NCBI GenBank assembly: GCA_025558095.1
Contig: JAIVFI010000029.1
Location: 372,001-436,000 of the forward strand
DNA: 64,000 nt
Direction of reading: 5' to 3'
From: Hyaloraphidium curvatum
Taxonomy: Eukaryota; Monoblepharomycota; Hyaloraphidiomycetes; Hyaloraphidiales; Hyaloraphidiaceae
A program made the position numbers and the translations under genes. How positions within the stretch are numbered: the stretch's first letter is position 1; every line of letters begins with the position of its first letter. Shown here one piece after another: positions 9,805-19,595 of this stretch. The notes beneath the pieces were generated by a model, which was given only the letters and a program-made list of their open reading frames with translations, was not told the origin of the DNA and did no database searches.

Positions 9805-11565
9805 CTAACGCTCTGCATCCGCGGCGTCCCGTTCGCCGCCCGCATCCACGGAGATCGCGTCCGCCGGGCCCTCCTCCGCTGCATCCGAGTCTCCCGACTC
9901 GCCAGGTTCCTCGCCGCCTGCCTGGTCACCCTCCTCTTCGGCTCCCTTGCCCTCGTCTTTGCTGGCGCTTTCTTCGGCGTCCTCGGCTCCCTCTGCCGAG
10001 TCCTCCGCGGCGCCGCCGGCACCGTCTGCGGCGTCCTTCTGTGTCCGATCATCATTTGCAGCGGCCTTCACATGCCAATTGTCGTTGTTGACGACGACCA
10101 CCGTTGCCGGCACCGCCGCAAGCGCCACCCTGAGAGCGGCGATCCTGTTCACGGTGGCGTTGGCAGTCCTGTTCTCCCAATTGTACCCCTTGGGCAGCCC
10201 CTTTACGGGCACGCCGTCCCATTCCGGCACCTTGGGGCGCGGGTACTCCTTCCCCTCCTCCTTCCACCCTTTGACCACCTCCGGCTTCGGATCGTGGCTG
10301 CCGTCCCGGTTCGGTACCCCGCCGCGGCAGTCCTGCACCTTTGCCCAGTTGCACGTCCTGTACACCTCGGGCCCGCCCGTCCGCGCCATCGCGACCCTCT
10401 GCGCGTTCTCCGCCGACGCGTTGCTCGCCCGGACCCCCGGCACCGGCACCGCCGCGTCCTCCCGCACGTCGCCCCGGGGGAGGTACGGCCACCGCCGCGC
10501 GACGGCCTCGGCGATGCCCTCGTGGTACCGGAACTGGTGCACGAAGCTGACCACCTCGCCCAGCATGTTGAGCGGGCGGCCCCACCGGTCCATGGCCCAG
10601 AAGAGCTCGGTGCCGACGGTGGCGCCTGGCCCGGTCTCGGTGGGGTAGACGAACGCGCGCGGGAGCTTCCTCGAGTAGTGCAGGTGCTGCAGGACGAGCT
10701 GGTCGTTGCAGTGAGACGCATTGAGCGTGCCGACCATCCTGTCCAGCAGCGCGTGCACGGCGTCGGCGGTGCCCAGCACGGTGCCGGCGCAGATGCGGCT
10801 CTCGGTGGCCATGAGCTCCCACAGGTCCCCGAGCCTGCCGTCGCAGTCGGCCATCCAGTTGCGGTGCGCCTCGCACATGCCGATCGTCAGCGTCCTGTTC
10901 TCGGCGAACAGCGCCAGCCCGGACGGCTCGGGTAGCGGGATCGCGAACGGGTCCCGGAAAAAGGCCACGTCCAGGTCCGACACGAACACGCGGCCGTACT
11001 TTACCGCGGCCTTTTCGCGCCGCATCCAGGCGATGTACTGCGCGAAGCGCTCGATCACGACCTCGCGGCCCTCGGCGAGGGTCCAGCCGACCAGGTGCAC
11101 GGGCGCGAACTCGCGCGCCAGCACGGCGAGCTCGGCGTCGCCGGGGTCCGTGGTGAGCAGCAGCACCTCTGCGCGCGAGCCCGTGTCACGCAGCGAGAAG
11201 AGGAACGTCGAGATGGTCGCGCGGTCGAAGCCGTTTGCCTCGGACGTCACGACGAGGTTCGGTTTACCGGACGGGTGCTCGCCCGACGTCCGCGATCCGT
11301 CCTTCCTGCCCTCCACGGGGCACGCGGCGCACGCGGGGCATTTTGGCGGCGGCGGGCACTTTGGTGCCGGGCACGCCGGGCACGCCGGGCACTCGCGGCA
11401 CGGTTCGCAGCTCAGCGGCGCGGCGGGGACCGCGGGTGCGGGCGGACGCGTCTCTGCCCGCGCCTCCCGCGTTTCAGCAAGGGGTGACGCCGGAGCCAGC
11501 ATCAGCGCCGCAATGAGCACCGCCGCGAGGCCCAGCAGCACGAGGAGGCCCCGCGGAATCGCCAT
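9805..11565 (-). CDS. type II membrane glycosyltransferase, GT-A-like with DxD
   Basis: A single exon of 586 aa. It starts MAIPRGLLVLLGLAAVLIAA, a signal anchor at residues about 6-28. A Cys-Pro-rich stem follows (residues about 52-86: CRECPACPACPAPKC and CPPPPKCPACAACP). The catalytic-looking region includes NLVVTSEANGFDRATISTFL, EVLLLTTDPGDAEL and VKYGRVFVSDLDVAFFRDPF, where the D-L-D is a candidate metal/nucleotide-sugar DxD. Later come ICAGTVLGTADAV and NDQLVLQHLHY, as in several nucleotide-diphospho-sugar transferases. The tail (after about residue 500) is Glu/Asp/Ala-rich. Golgi enzyme inferred. Exact GT family not identified. Neighbour of two other glycosyltransferases. Confidence 0.65.
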   Translation of the reverse strand: MAIPRGLLVLLGLAAVLIAALMLAPASPLAETREARAETRPPAPAVPAAPLSCEPCRECPACPACPAPKCPPPPKCPACAACPVEGRKDGSRTSGEHPSGKPNLVVTSEANGFDRATISTFLFSLRDTGSRAEVLLLTTDPGDAELAVLAREFAPVHLVGWTLAEGREVVIERFAQYIAWMRREKAAVKYGRVFVSDLDVAFFRDPFAIPLPEPSGLALFAENRTLTIGMCEAHRNWMADCDGRLGDLWELMATESRICAGTVLGTADAVHALLDRMVGTLNASHCNDQLVLQHLHYSRKLPRAFVYPTETGPGATVGTELFWAMDRWGRPLNMLGEVVSFVHQFRYHEGIAEAVARRWPYLPRGDVREDAAVPVPGVRASNASAENAQRVAMARTGGPEVYRTCNWAKVQDCRGGVPNRDGSHDPKPEVVKGWKEEGKEYPRPKVPEWDGVPVKGLPKGYNWENRTANATVNRIAALRVALAAVPATVVVVNNDNWHVKAAANDDRTQKDAADGAGGAAEDSAEGAEDAEESASKDEGKGAEEEGDQAGGEEPGESGDSDAAEEGPADAISVDAGGERDAADAER

Positions 11566-11668
11566 TACGGGCAGTTCGGGAGGGCGCGTCGATCAAGCAC
11601 GACTCATCACTCGAGATTGGTCGGTGCCGGGTCAGTATCATCCTGTTTCGTTGACCAGTTCTCGCAGC

Positions 11669-14255
11669 CTACAGGTCCCACAAGTACTCCTCCTTGCCGA
11701 TCGAGCCGTACTCGAGCAGCAGCAGGAACATGTAGCTCTGCATGTCCTCGTACCGCAGCCTCCTCCTCGCCAGCTCCCTCGCCCTCTCCCCCACCCTCTT
11801 TGCCTCGAACCGCCCCTCGTCCGTCCCGCTGGCCCACCGTATCGTCCTCTCGAGATCGGAGAGGTCCATCCGCACGGGGATCCAGTGCTCGTAGGCGCGG
11901 AACCAGCCCGAGAACCACTCCCGGAAGACGCCGGCGTGGAGCACGAGCGAGTTGGACCAGAGGAACTGCTGGAAGCGCTGCGACCACGCATTGCCGTCCA
12001 GGTCGATGAGGTACTTGACCCCCCAATGCCTAAACGCGGGAGCGTGAGAAAAGGGGGGGCGGCGCGCTCCCGCCGCGCGGCACCCACTTGGACCAGTACT
12101 CCTGCTCCGGCACCGTCAGGTTCTCGGTCCCGCGCTTGTACTCCTTGACCAGCAGGCCCTCGTAGTACCTGTGCGCGAGATCGCACACGCTGGGCTCGAA
12201 CCCCTCGTCCCACCCCTCCGGATCCCCCAGCACGTCCTTGGCCGCCGGATCCTCCCTCGCGCTCCCGGGCGACTCGTCGCACTGCTTCACCCCCGTCAGG
12301 AAGATGTCGAAGTACACGCTCCCCGGCGCGCCCTCCCCGTCCCACATCGCCTTGCCCTCGGGCACGGGGATCGACACCCTCCTGCCGGCCCAGTTCTTGA
12401 TCAGCCGCTGCCGGTGGAACCGCCGCCAGTCGCGGCCGCCGGCGATCCACCCGCCCGTGGTGGTGCCGCGCCAGTAGACCCGCTCGGCCTTGCGCTCCCA
12501 CGCGGGCTGCGCGTCCCAGCCCCAGGGGTAGGAGCCGTAGGTGAGCGCGGCGTAGGAGGGGAGGGTGATGTCGGCGAAGCACTGGCGGGGCTTGGCGCCC
12601 CCGAATATGGGGAGCAGCACGCGGTGCGGCGTGTCTCTCGGGTAGTGCGGGAAGGGGAAGGGTTTGTGCCCGCGGAGCTTCTCGGCGGCGGCCCAGTACT
12701 CGGGCGTCGAAGCGTTGAGCATCGGCACCCGCCGCGGGGTGAGGTCCACGAAGGCCAGGGTGGTCGGGCCGAGGAAGAACCCGTGGTCGTCGACGCCGTC
12801 GACGCAGCCCATGGCCTTGGCCTCTGCGGTCCAGTCCTGCCACGCCGGCTCCAGCCCCGAAACCAGGTCGCGGAACACGTCGTCGCTGGTCCTGTTGGCC
12901 AGCGTGTCCAGCAGCGCGGCCTCGTCGTCGGACATGGGCGGCCCCTCGAGGAAGTCGTCCAGGCGGGCAAACATCCGCGGCTCGTCGTAGAAGTTGAAGG
13001 GCACGTCCATGTCGGGCAGGGCGTAGGCAAAGGGGTCGATGAGGGGCGGGTACACCTCCTTCATCCAGTCGAGGATGGGCGGCTCGTCGTCCGTCGCGTT
13101 GGACGGCTGCGCCATGCGGCCCTGCGGGGGGGTATCGAAGGCGTCGGCGGTGGCGTTGGGCGCCGACGGCGAGCGCGGCGGCCGGTCGTTGTTGTTGAAG
13201 GGCGAGTAGTCGGCGTCGGGCGGGGAAGCAAACACGGGCTCGGCCGCGTCGGGGGCCTCCTCCTCGCCGTCCGGCGTGTCCGGCGGGACGGGATCCGCCA
13301 GGATGGGATCCCGCGGCTCGGAATCAGGCGGCGCGGGGGGTATACCGTCGTCCGGCGGCGGCTCGGGGTCGACGGGCGCGCGCTTGCGCAGGCGGGGCGC
13401 CGCCTTCTCGTCCTTTTCCTCCCCGTCCCTTCTCCGCTTCCCCTTCTTGCCCTTTTTCATGGGCTTTTCCCCGCGCTTGGCCGCCTCCCGCGCCGCGCGC
13501 GCCTCGATCTCGAATTCCGAGGTGTAGTCCATGATGGTCTTGCCGCCGCGGATCTTTATGCCGTAGATGTGCGGGTACCGGTCGATGATGCCCGCGGCGG
13601 CCTTTTTGAGGGCCTCGGGCCTGCCGGCGTAGAACCGCCTGTACGGCTCCAAATCCTCGTCGATGAGGCCGTAGTCGTCCACCTCGCAGTTCCTGTCCGC
13701 CGCCCAGCGGACAAACTCGTCGTAGCCCTTTGGCGGCAGCCTGCCCCCGTGCGCCGCCACGTAGCGTGCCGTGTGCAGGCGCGTCAGGGCGCGGTAGTAC
13801 GTTTCGGAGCCGCGCGGGGGCAGCGGGTCCGGCGCGTCAGCGGCGATCAGCGCGTGCAGCCGCGCGTGAGCGAGCCGGCGCAGGCCGGCGACCGGCGGTT
13901 TGTAGACGCCCAGCAGGCCCTTTTGCGGGTGCGGCGGGTCGACCTCGTGCGGGTCGAGGAAGAGCAGCTCGAAGTCGCGCAGCGGGGCCGGCGACAGCGC
14001 GACCGAGGCCGACAGCGCGGCGAGCGCGGCGCGCAGCCCGGCGGGCCTCCTCTGCCAGCCGGCGCCGTCGTGCGCGATGCCCCGGCCGGCGGAGGACAGG
14101 TCGCGCAGCACTGCGCCGCACAGCAATAGGGCGAGGGCGGCACACCCCGTCAGCAGCGTCCGCACGACCTTGCGCGTGAGGCCGAGCGGGCGGCGCGGGC
14201 ACACGCGGCGGCGCACGCGGCCCTCGGCCCCCGGCAGCACGCCGTCGTCGGCCAT
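11669..14255 (-). CDS. GT90 (CAP10-like) glycosyltransferase, type II membrane protein
   Basis: Two exons. The start MADDGVLPGAEGR is followed by a basic stretch and a membrane anchor (LLTGCAALALLLCGAVL). A long luminal stem has a Lys/Arg-rich patch and a Pro/Asp-rich segment (about 13050-13450). The CAP10 domain shows AYALPDMDVPFNFYDEPRMF, ERVYWRGTTTGGWIAGGRDW and RFHRQRLIKNW. After an intron near 12010-12090 the last exon encodes GVKYLIDLDGNAWSQRFQQF and SLVLHAGVFREWFSGWF, the conserved C-terminal block. Stop at 11669-11671. Family members transfer xylose, glucose or related sugars in the secretory pathway. The exact donor site is ambiguous: GTACTG or GTCCAA give the right phase, GTGCCG does not. 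Confidence 0.85.
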
Positions 14256-14408
14256 CCCCGGCAGGCGGCCCACAAACTCCCAATGTAGGTCCTAGAGGGC
14301 TCCCCTCTCCCGCCCAGGCCTCCGCATGCCCCGTCAATCTACAACGTGGACGTGCGGACCAATCCCTTCTCCTGCCGCAGCGGCGTCTGCGGGTGTCGCC
14401 CGACGACG
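14256..14408. promoter_or_regulatory. short divergent intergenic region between GT90 and GT17 genes
   Basis: Only 153 bp separate the chosen start codons of two divergently transcribed glycosyltransferase genes, so they probably share one bidirectional promoter. No TATA box or other specific element is evident. If the upstream ATG at 14346 is used for the GT17 gene the gap shrinks to 90 bp. Confidence 0.4.
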
Positions 14409-16628
14409 ATGGCGCCGTTCGGGCGGCTGCTGGCCTTCGCGGTCCTCGCGGCGGCGGCGCTGTTTTTCGCGTGGGCGCGCTTCGGCGACTCGGCCGTCGA
14501 CCGGACGCGCACGCGGCTCAGCGACGCGCTGCGGACCACAGAGGACGCGGCTCGCGCGGGGGGCGACTCGCCGGACGACGATGGGGACCGGACAGATGCC
14601 GCGGCCGGCGATGGGAGCGGCGACGGGGCGCCCGCACAGTGCCCGGAGTGCCCGCCGCCGCCTCCGCCCCCGCCGTGCCCGCCGCCCGCCGCTCCAAACG
14701 CGACCGCTCCCCCCCAACAACCACCGGAGCAGCGTGCAGAGGCACCGCTGGACGTGCTCGTCGACCACTACCTGCACAAGACGGGCCCGCCCTACTCCTC
14801 GTCGAAGAACACGTTCGAGTACGACGACGCGCCGCCCGTGTCGCCGTGGTGGGAGTACGCACAGGCGCGGACAGAGTTCCCCAACTGCGACCGCGTCGGC
14901 CTGCGCGCCAACGACGCCGCCGGCCAGGGCGAGGAGGAGGACTGGGAGCAGCCGCGCCGCGCCGAGATCGAGCGGCGCCGCGCCGCAAACGAGCCCATGC
15001 CGTTCCGCGGCAACGACGACACCATGCTGCCCAACCTGTACGACGTGTTCATGTGGCACAACGAGCTCGACTTTCTGGAGGTCCGCCTCAACGAGCTCGA
15101 GCCCGTGGTCAACGGGTTCGCCGTCGCCGACGCCAATCTCACCTTCACCCTCCGACCCAAGACCTCCCTCCTCACCCCCGCGCTCCTCACCGACCCGCGC
15201 TTCTCCTCCTTTGCCGACCGCATCGTGCACCTCTCCCTGGACATCTCCAACGTCTCCTCGGACGACACGTGGGAGCGCGAACGCCACACCCGCCGCGAAT
15301 CCCTCCGCAGCGCCGTGGAACGCTTCCGCCCCCTCCCCGGCGACCTCTTCATCACCGGCGACGGCGACGAATTCGTCCGCTCCTCCACCCTGAACCGCCT
15401 ACGCCGCTGCAAGGGCTGGAAGTCCCCGCGCACCCTGCGCTCCTCCTTCTTCTACTTCTCCTTCGAATCCCGCGCCGACTTCGACTGGCCCGGCCCCTCC
15501 CTGCACCGCCACCCCGCGCTGCCCCCCTGGCCCGACGGCGAGAGCATGCGCGTGGGCGTGGACCGCTCCCCCGCCGGCGAGCGCGCGGCGGGGTGGCACT
15601 GCTCGTGGTGCCTGGGCTCCGTGGCCGCGCTGGCGGACAAGATGCGGAGCTATTCGCACACGGAGCACGATACACCGCATTTCACGGACCCCAGGCACAT
15701 CGTCTCGTCCATCCTGCTGCGGAGGGATCCGTTCGACAGGGACGGGCACAACTACCTCCCCCTGCGCGTGCCCGTCGACGCCTCGGACGCCCGCGGGGCC
15801 GACGAGAGGCTGGTCGACATGCCGTCGTACCTCGCGCTCAGGAGGCCGCCGCACCTGGTGCACTTCTGGGACCGGTGGGCGTGGGCGCGCAACGAGGGGT
15901 ACGACCCGGCGGAGATCGTGAGGAGCGACCACGGGGAGTTTGCAGAGTTCGAGAGGGGGGAGAAGGAGCGGGAGCGGAGGGAGGATGCGGAGAGGAGGGC
16001 GGCGGAGGAGAAGGATAAGAGGGAGAAGGAGGAGGCGGAGAAGGCGGCCAAGGCGGGCGAGGAGCGCGGTGGGGGGGAGGGGGGGAAGGAGGGCGGGGAG
16101 GCGGACGGCGCAAAGGAGGAGGAGGCGCCGCAGGACGGGGCGGAGGCGGGTCACGTGGACGTTGCGCCGCCGGTCGACGACGGGAAGCCGGCGGAGGAGG
16201 GGCCGGTGGACGCAGTTGCCGGCGACGGGCGAGGTGAAGGGGGCGGCGACGAGGCACCCGAACACGGCGATCGGGCAGAGGACGGCGATCGGAGGGACGA
16301 GCGGACGCCGGAGGACGGAGATGCGGGCGCGGACGCGGAAGGTGCTCAGCAGGAGGGCGCGCCTCGGCCGGCGGGAGACAAGGACGCGGAGGACGAGGCG
16401 GCGTCGACGGCGGCGGCGGAGGCGTTGGCGTCGACCGCGGCGATCGCGGCCAAGACGGCCGCGGTGGCTCCGACAGCCTTCGCGAGAACGCGCCCGCGGG
16501 GACTGTCGCGGGCAACGGGGTCGGGGATCGTCGGCAAGACGAGCCCGTCTGGCACGCAGAAGGTGCGGCCAAAGAGGACTGCGGTCGCCGGGAAGGCGAG
16601 CAAGAAGAGCACGATACCAACCGCGTAA
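14409..16628 (+). CDS. GT17 (MGAT3-like) N-acetylglucosaminyltransferase, type II membrane protein
   Basis: One exon, 739 aa from MAPFGRLLAFAVLAAAALFF. This Met is preferred over the in-frame ATG at 14346 because the membrane anchor then begins within ten residues. A Cys-Pro stem follows (CPECPPPPPPPPCPPP, about residues 79-94). The GT17 block begins LYDVFMWHNELDFLEVRLNE (near residue 210) and continues with GFAVADANLTFT, HLSLDIS and GDLFITGDGDEFVRSSTLN (near 310), the family's D-x-D-E site, then SSFFYFSFE and WHCSWCLG. The region after about residue 515 is a very long Glu/Arg/Lys then Glu/Ala/Gly-rich tail not expected in MGAT3. Family enzymes add bisecting or similar GlcNAc to N-glycans in the Golgi. 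Confidence 0.85.
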   Translation: MAPFGRLLAFAVLAAAALFFAWARFGDSAVDRTRTRLSDALRTTEDAARAGGDSPDDDGDRTDAAAGDGSGDGAPAQCPECPPPPPPPPCPPPAAPNATAPPQQPPEQRAEAPLDVLVDHYLHKTGPPYSSSKNTFEYDDAPPVSPWWEYAQARTEFPNCDRVGLRANDAAGQGEEEDWEQPRRAEIERRRAANEPMPFRGNDDTMLPNLYDVFMWHNELDFLEVRLNELEPVVNGFAVADANLTFTLRPKTSLLTPALLTDPRFSSFADRIVHLSLDISNVSSDDTWERERHTRRESLRSAVERFRPLPGDLFITGDGDEFVRSSTLNRLRRCKGWKSPRTLRSSFFYFSFESRADFDWPGPSLHRHPALPPWPDGESMRVGVDRSPAGERAAGWHCSWCLGSVAALADKMRSYSHTEHDTPHFTDPRHIVSSILLRRDPFDRDGHNYLPLRVPVDASDARGADERLVDMPSYLALRRPPHLVHFWDRWAWARNEGYDPAEIVRSDHGEFAEFERGEKERERREDAERRAAEEKDKREKEEAEKAAKAGEERGGGEGGKEGGEADGAKEEEAPQDGAEAGHVDVAPPVDDGKPAEEGPVDAVAGDGRGEGGGDEAPEHGDRAEDGDRRDERTPEDGDAGADAEGAQQEGAPRPAGDKDAEDEAASTAAAEALASTAAIAAKTAAVAPTAFARTRPRGLSRATGSGIVGKTSPSGTQKVRPKRTAVAGKASKKSTIPTA

Positions 16629-16825
16629 CGGTATACCATCAATTACATCATCAATCAATCACTGCATTCCATTGCTTTCCCGACGGCAGCTCGGTGGACG
16701 GCGTCGGCGCGCGCGGCGCTCAGGGGTTCGGCACCGCCGGGCCCCGGGAGCTCCGTCCCGCAGCTTTGGCCCGGCGCGCTTCATGCGGCGCCACGCGCTG
16801 CCTCAGCCGTCCACCGCGCCCCGCC

Positions 16826-17751
16826 CTACTTCCTGCTCCCGCGGTGCGCCTCGGCCGCGGCCTGCTCCTCGGGCGTCATCTCGTCCCACCACTTGAAGAC
16901 GCCGGCCTCCTTCCAGTCCTTGATCCCCACGGCCTCGAGGAGCACCGGAATCGGCGCATGATCCGCGTTGAACCTGCCGCCCCGTCAGCCTCTTCCCGAC
17001 CGCGCGCGCGCCTCGCCCACCTGTCAAAGTGCACGAACGAGCACTCCCTCTTCCCCGGCCCCAGCACAAACGCCCCGCCCTGCTGCCTCGGATCCCCCTG
17101 CACCCCCTCCGTCACCCCCTTGAAGAACCCCAACGCCCACGCCGCCGGCACGGTCGTCCTCACGTGCCGCGAGGCAACCTTCCACTCGAGCTTGCTGTCG
17201 AAGACGAAGTTGAAGTCCAGCGCCTTGTACAGCTCGCGGGACGGGTCCGAGTACATGGGGAGGGAGAAGCCGGTGGAGGCGACGAACTTGCGAACGGCCC
17301 ATGCAGGGGCGGGGGTGACGACGATCTGTGGTCCGACGAGAGTGGTGGAGCGGCTGCGGGAGGCGAATCGCGGCAGAGAACCCACGATGGAGACGTGCCG
17401 CTCCCTCAGGATTACTTTGTCGACCCGGTCGAGGTCGAGAAAGTAATCCCTGGTGGGTGGCGAGAGGGCCAGCCGAACCAGAACAATGGGGAAGGAGAAG
17501 ACACCCCGTCAGCGCCCTCCCATCGCCCCGATTTCCGCCCATTCCCACCGGCACACGTATCACAGGAGATTCCGACCGAAGATTACGATCGATTTCACGC
17601 CGGGTTTGGTGTAGAGGTTGCCGAAACGGACCGGTGCGCCGGAGGGCTGTCCGTCCGCGCTCGGCTCCCCCGCGAACGGGTCGATGAGGGGGAGGTCCTC
17701 GACCTGCTCGAAAGGGAAGAGGGAGGGGTCGGAGAATTGGTGGCTCGCCAT
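16826..17751 (-). CDS. PRXL2/AhpC-TSA_2-like thioredoxin-fold protein without CxxC
   Basis: Exon 1 (MASHQFSDPSLFPFEQ...) ends VKSIVIFGRNLL. An intron starting GTGATACG and ending CACCAG joins DYFLDLDRVDKVILRERHVS. A 60-nt in-frame intron (GTGGGTTCT...CCACAG, about 17330-17390) probably precedes IVVTPAPAWAVRKF. Then come FSLPMYSDPSRELYKALDF, QGDPRQQGGAFVLGPG and CSFVHFD, spliced to RFNADHAPIPVLLEAVGI. These are AhpC-TSA_2/PRXL2 hallmarks. In the spliced product no cysteines follow the GRN strand, where the family has C-x-x-C. A CDTC reading exists at 17553-17564 but one frame off. Either a non-catalytic relative or a one-base indel. Stop TAG at 16826-16828. Confidence 0.7.
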
Positions 17752-17870
17752 GGCGGCGGGCCGAGGAGCCGAGCTTGATGGAAGCCCGATGATCGCCGGC
17801 CCCGGCCTCCATCAATCGCCGGCCCGCCGCCGCACCGCACCGCGCTCCGAGGAGCGCGCCTCTGGCGAGC

Positions 17871-19550
17871 ATGGATGCCGCTGCCGCGCTCCCGCAGGCC
17901 TTCTGGTGCGAGTTCCGCGCACACAAACTGTTCTTGACTGCCTCGAGCGAGAAGTTCGCCACCATGTTCTCGTCTGGCATGAAGGAGGCGCGTAGCAGCG
18001 TCGACGAGCCGGTCACGCTACTGGATGTGACTGCTCGCGACGTCACACTCTTCCTAAAGTGGGCATACGAGCGAGCGCTACCGTCTGATCTCGACGCTCT
18101 CGTTGGTCTCCGCCGAATTGGACACATGTGGATGGCGCAGGCCCTGGAAGTGGCCTGCACGCGCGAAATCATGCGCCAGCTCGCGGTACCGTCCATCACT
18201 CCGTCGCTTGAGATACTGTTGTCCCTGGAAGCCCTGTACGACGCGAGTATTCTGTCGGAGGATTGCATCTGGGAATATGTGACGAGATGGGCTGCATGCA
18301 ACGTGCAGGGGACATTCAATTCGCCAAAGTGGCCGAAGCTTGGAGGCCATGCAATTACCACGCTGATGCGGCAGCATCATCTATTCGCTCTTGACGTTCC
18401 AACCCACGCTCTAAAGGCTATTGCTTGCTGGGTGGCCGGGATTCCGTACGATATGTCGAAGCCTTCGTTCGTCATAAGGCAGGGCCAACCCCTGCCACCA
18501 GAGCTCTCTGCTTTGATCACCGCTGGTGGCACTGAATTCGACGTCCTCGAAAGCCGTCGCACCATTGCGCGTGCTGCTCTTCAGCGCGACATGGTTCCGC
18601 TTCTTTGCCAACTTGACTACACAGACATGGCGGCGTTTCTGGCTGCACCACGGTTGCTGGACGACAACTTGATCAGGAATCTGCTCGTGTCGAAGCTGAC
18701 GAGCGCCGCAGACCCCTCCTCCAGTCAAGAGAAGTTGTATCGGTGTGTTCTTGTCGATCATCGAAGTTTGCTTGCCAACACAAACTCTGGAATCGATTAC
18801 TCGGAGCTAGTCATGGAAACGAGTGCGGGGAAGCGCACGTCTCTCCGTTTCTCAGACCAAAAGGCCGGCGATAGGCTCTACTCCCAGGATTGGTCACCTT
18901 TGGAACGTGCACTAGTCGGCTCCTTGTGTCAGCCTTGCTTCATTCCAGGCAGAGGTGGGAACACTATCACCCGCCACCTTCTGGCGCGCGCTGTCCTGGA
19001 GAGGCCGGGAATCCTCTGCTTTGGCATCGTTTTGCGCGCTTTGCATCCTCAATCCAATAGCCTAAGGCCGGATGACGCTATCTTGGCTGTCTTCTTTGGA
19101 CAGGACGGTAGACCTGGCATTGTCATGATGTGCGATCCCAAATCCAGGTCGAGCGTGGTGCTCACCGATGTTGAGGGCGCCTGGAAAAAGGACTTGTTTC
19201 TTGCTTCGTCTGTCTTGCCTTCTCCTCCACAAACACCCCGTGCTGCACGTTCGGCAGGGACGAACGTGCAAGGTGCTACTGCTCCTTGGGATGCGAGCAA
19301 CAAGGAGAGGATGTGTTCCTCACCAGGGGACGTGATTGAGTGGCTGGTGCATGTCCCCGGCGACGGAACGTTGGGAGCTATTGTCAAACTGAACTACAAC
19401 GGGAAGCTTGCATTCAGTGGGACGGTTATGGTTGCTAATGGACGCACACAGGATGTTCAACTGATCTTGACTCGTTTGACCACGAACCTCAAACAACCCC
19501 CTCCCGTTGGGCAGCTGCGCTTTGTGGAAGCAGAAGCGTACCGTACCTGA
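17871..19550 (+). CDS. BTB/POZ domain protein
   Basis: A single 559-aa frame. Residues about 14-70 read FRAHKLFLTASSEKFATMFS, then DEPVTLLDVTARDVTLFLKW, the core of a BTB domain (H-K-x-x-L, x-F-x-x-M-F, then the beta strand and helix that end in a W-A-Y). The usual first strand is very short, so an extra upstream exon is possible. The next 120 residues could be a BACK-like helical region (SLEILLSLEALYDASILSED). The remaining 350 residues match no domain I recognise. Role inferred only from BTB proteins in general: protein-protein interaction, often as cullin-3 adaptors. Confidence 0.7.
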   Translation: MDAAAALPQAFWCEFRAHKLFLTASSEKFATMFSSGMKEARSSVDEPVTLLDVTARDVTLFLKWAYERALPSDLDALVGLRRIGHMWMAQALEVACTREIMRQLAVPSITPSLEILLSLEALYDASILSEDCIWEYVTRWAACNVQGTFNSPKWPKLGGHAITTLMRQHHLFALDVPTHALKAIACWVAGIPYDMSKPSFVIRQGQPLPPELSALITAGGTEFDVLESRRTIARAALQRDMVPLLCQLDYTDMAAFLAAPRLLDDNLIRNLLVSKLTSAADPSSSQEKLYRCVLVDHRSLLANTNSGIDYSELVMETSAGKRTSLRFSDQKAGDRLYSQDWSPLERALVGSLCQPCFIPGRGGNTITRHLLARAVLERPGILCFGIVLRALHPQSNSLRPDDAILAVFFGQDGRPGIVMMCDPKSRSSVVLTDVEGAWKKDLFLASSVLPSPPQTPRAARSAGTNVQGATAPWDASNKERMCSSPGDVIEWLVHVPGDGTLGAIVKLNYNGKLAFSGTVMVANGRTQDVQLILTRLTTNLKQPPPVGQLRFVEAEAYRT

Positions 19551-19595
19551 CATGTGTATCGCTTGTGTCTATCACCGAGATGCCTACAAATCTCC

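Noticed and set aside
10072-10935. 287-aa plus-strand ORF opposite the GT-A-like enzyme
   Set aside because: Antisense frame with His/Arg/Val/Pro-rich composition and no domain; the minus strand shows anchor, stem and DxD motif.
12171-14129. 652-aa plus-strand ORF opposite the GT90 gene
   Set aside because: Its product is a repetitive Arg/Val/Gly/His composition typical of antisense frames in GC-rich coding DNA; the minus strand has the CAP10 motifs.
15399-16658. 419-aa minus-strand ORF opposite the GT17 gene
   Set aside because: Leu/Arg/Pro-rich antisense of the Glu/Lys/Arg-rich tail; no domain, while the plus strand encodes a clear GT17.
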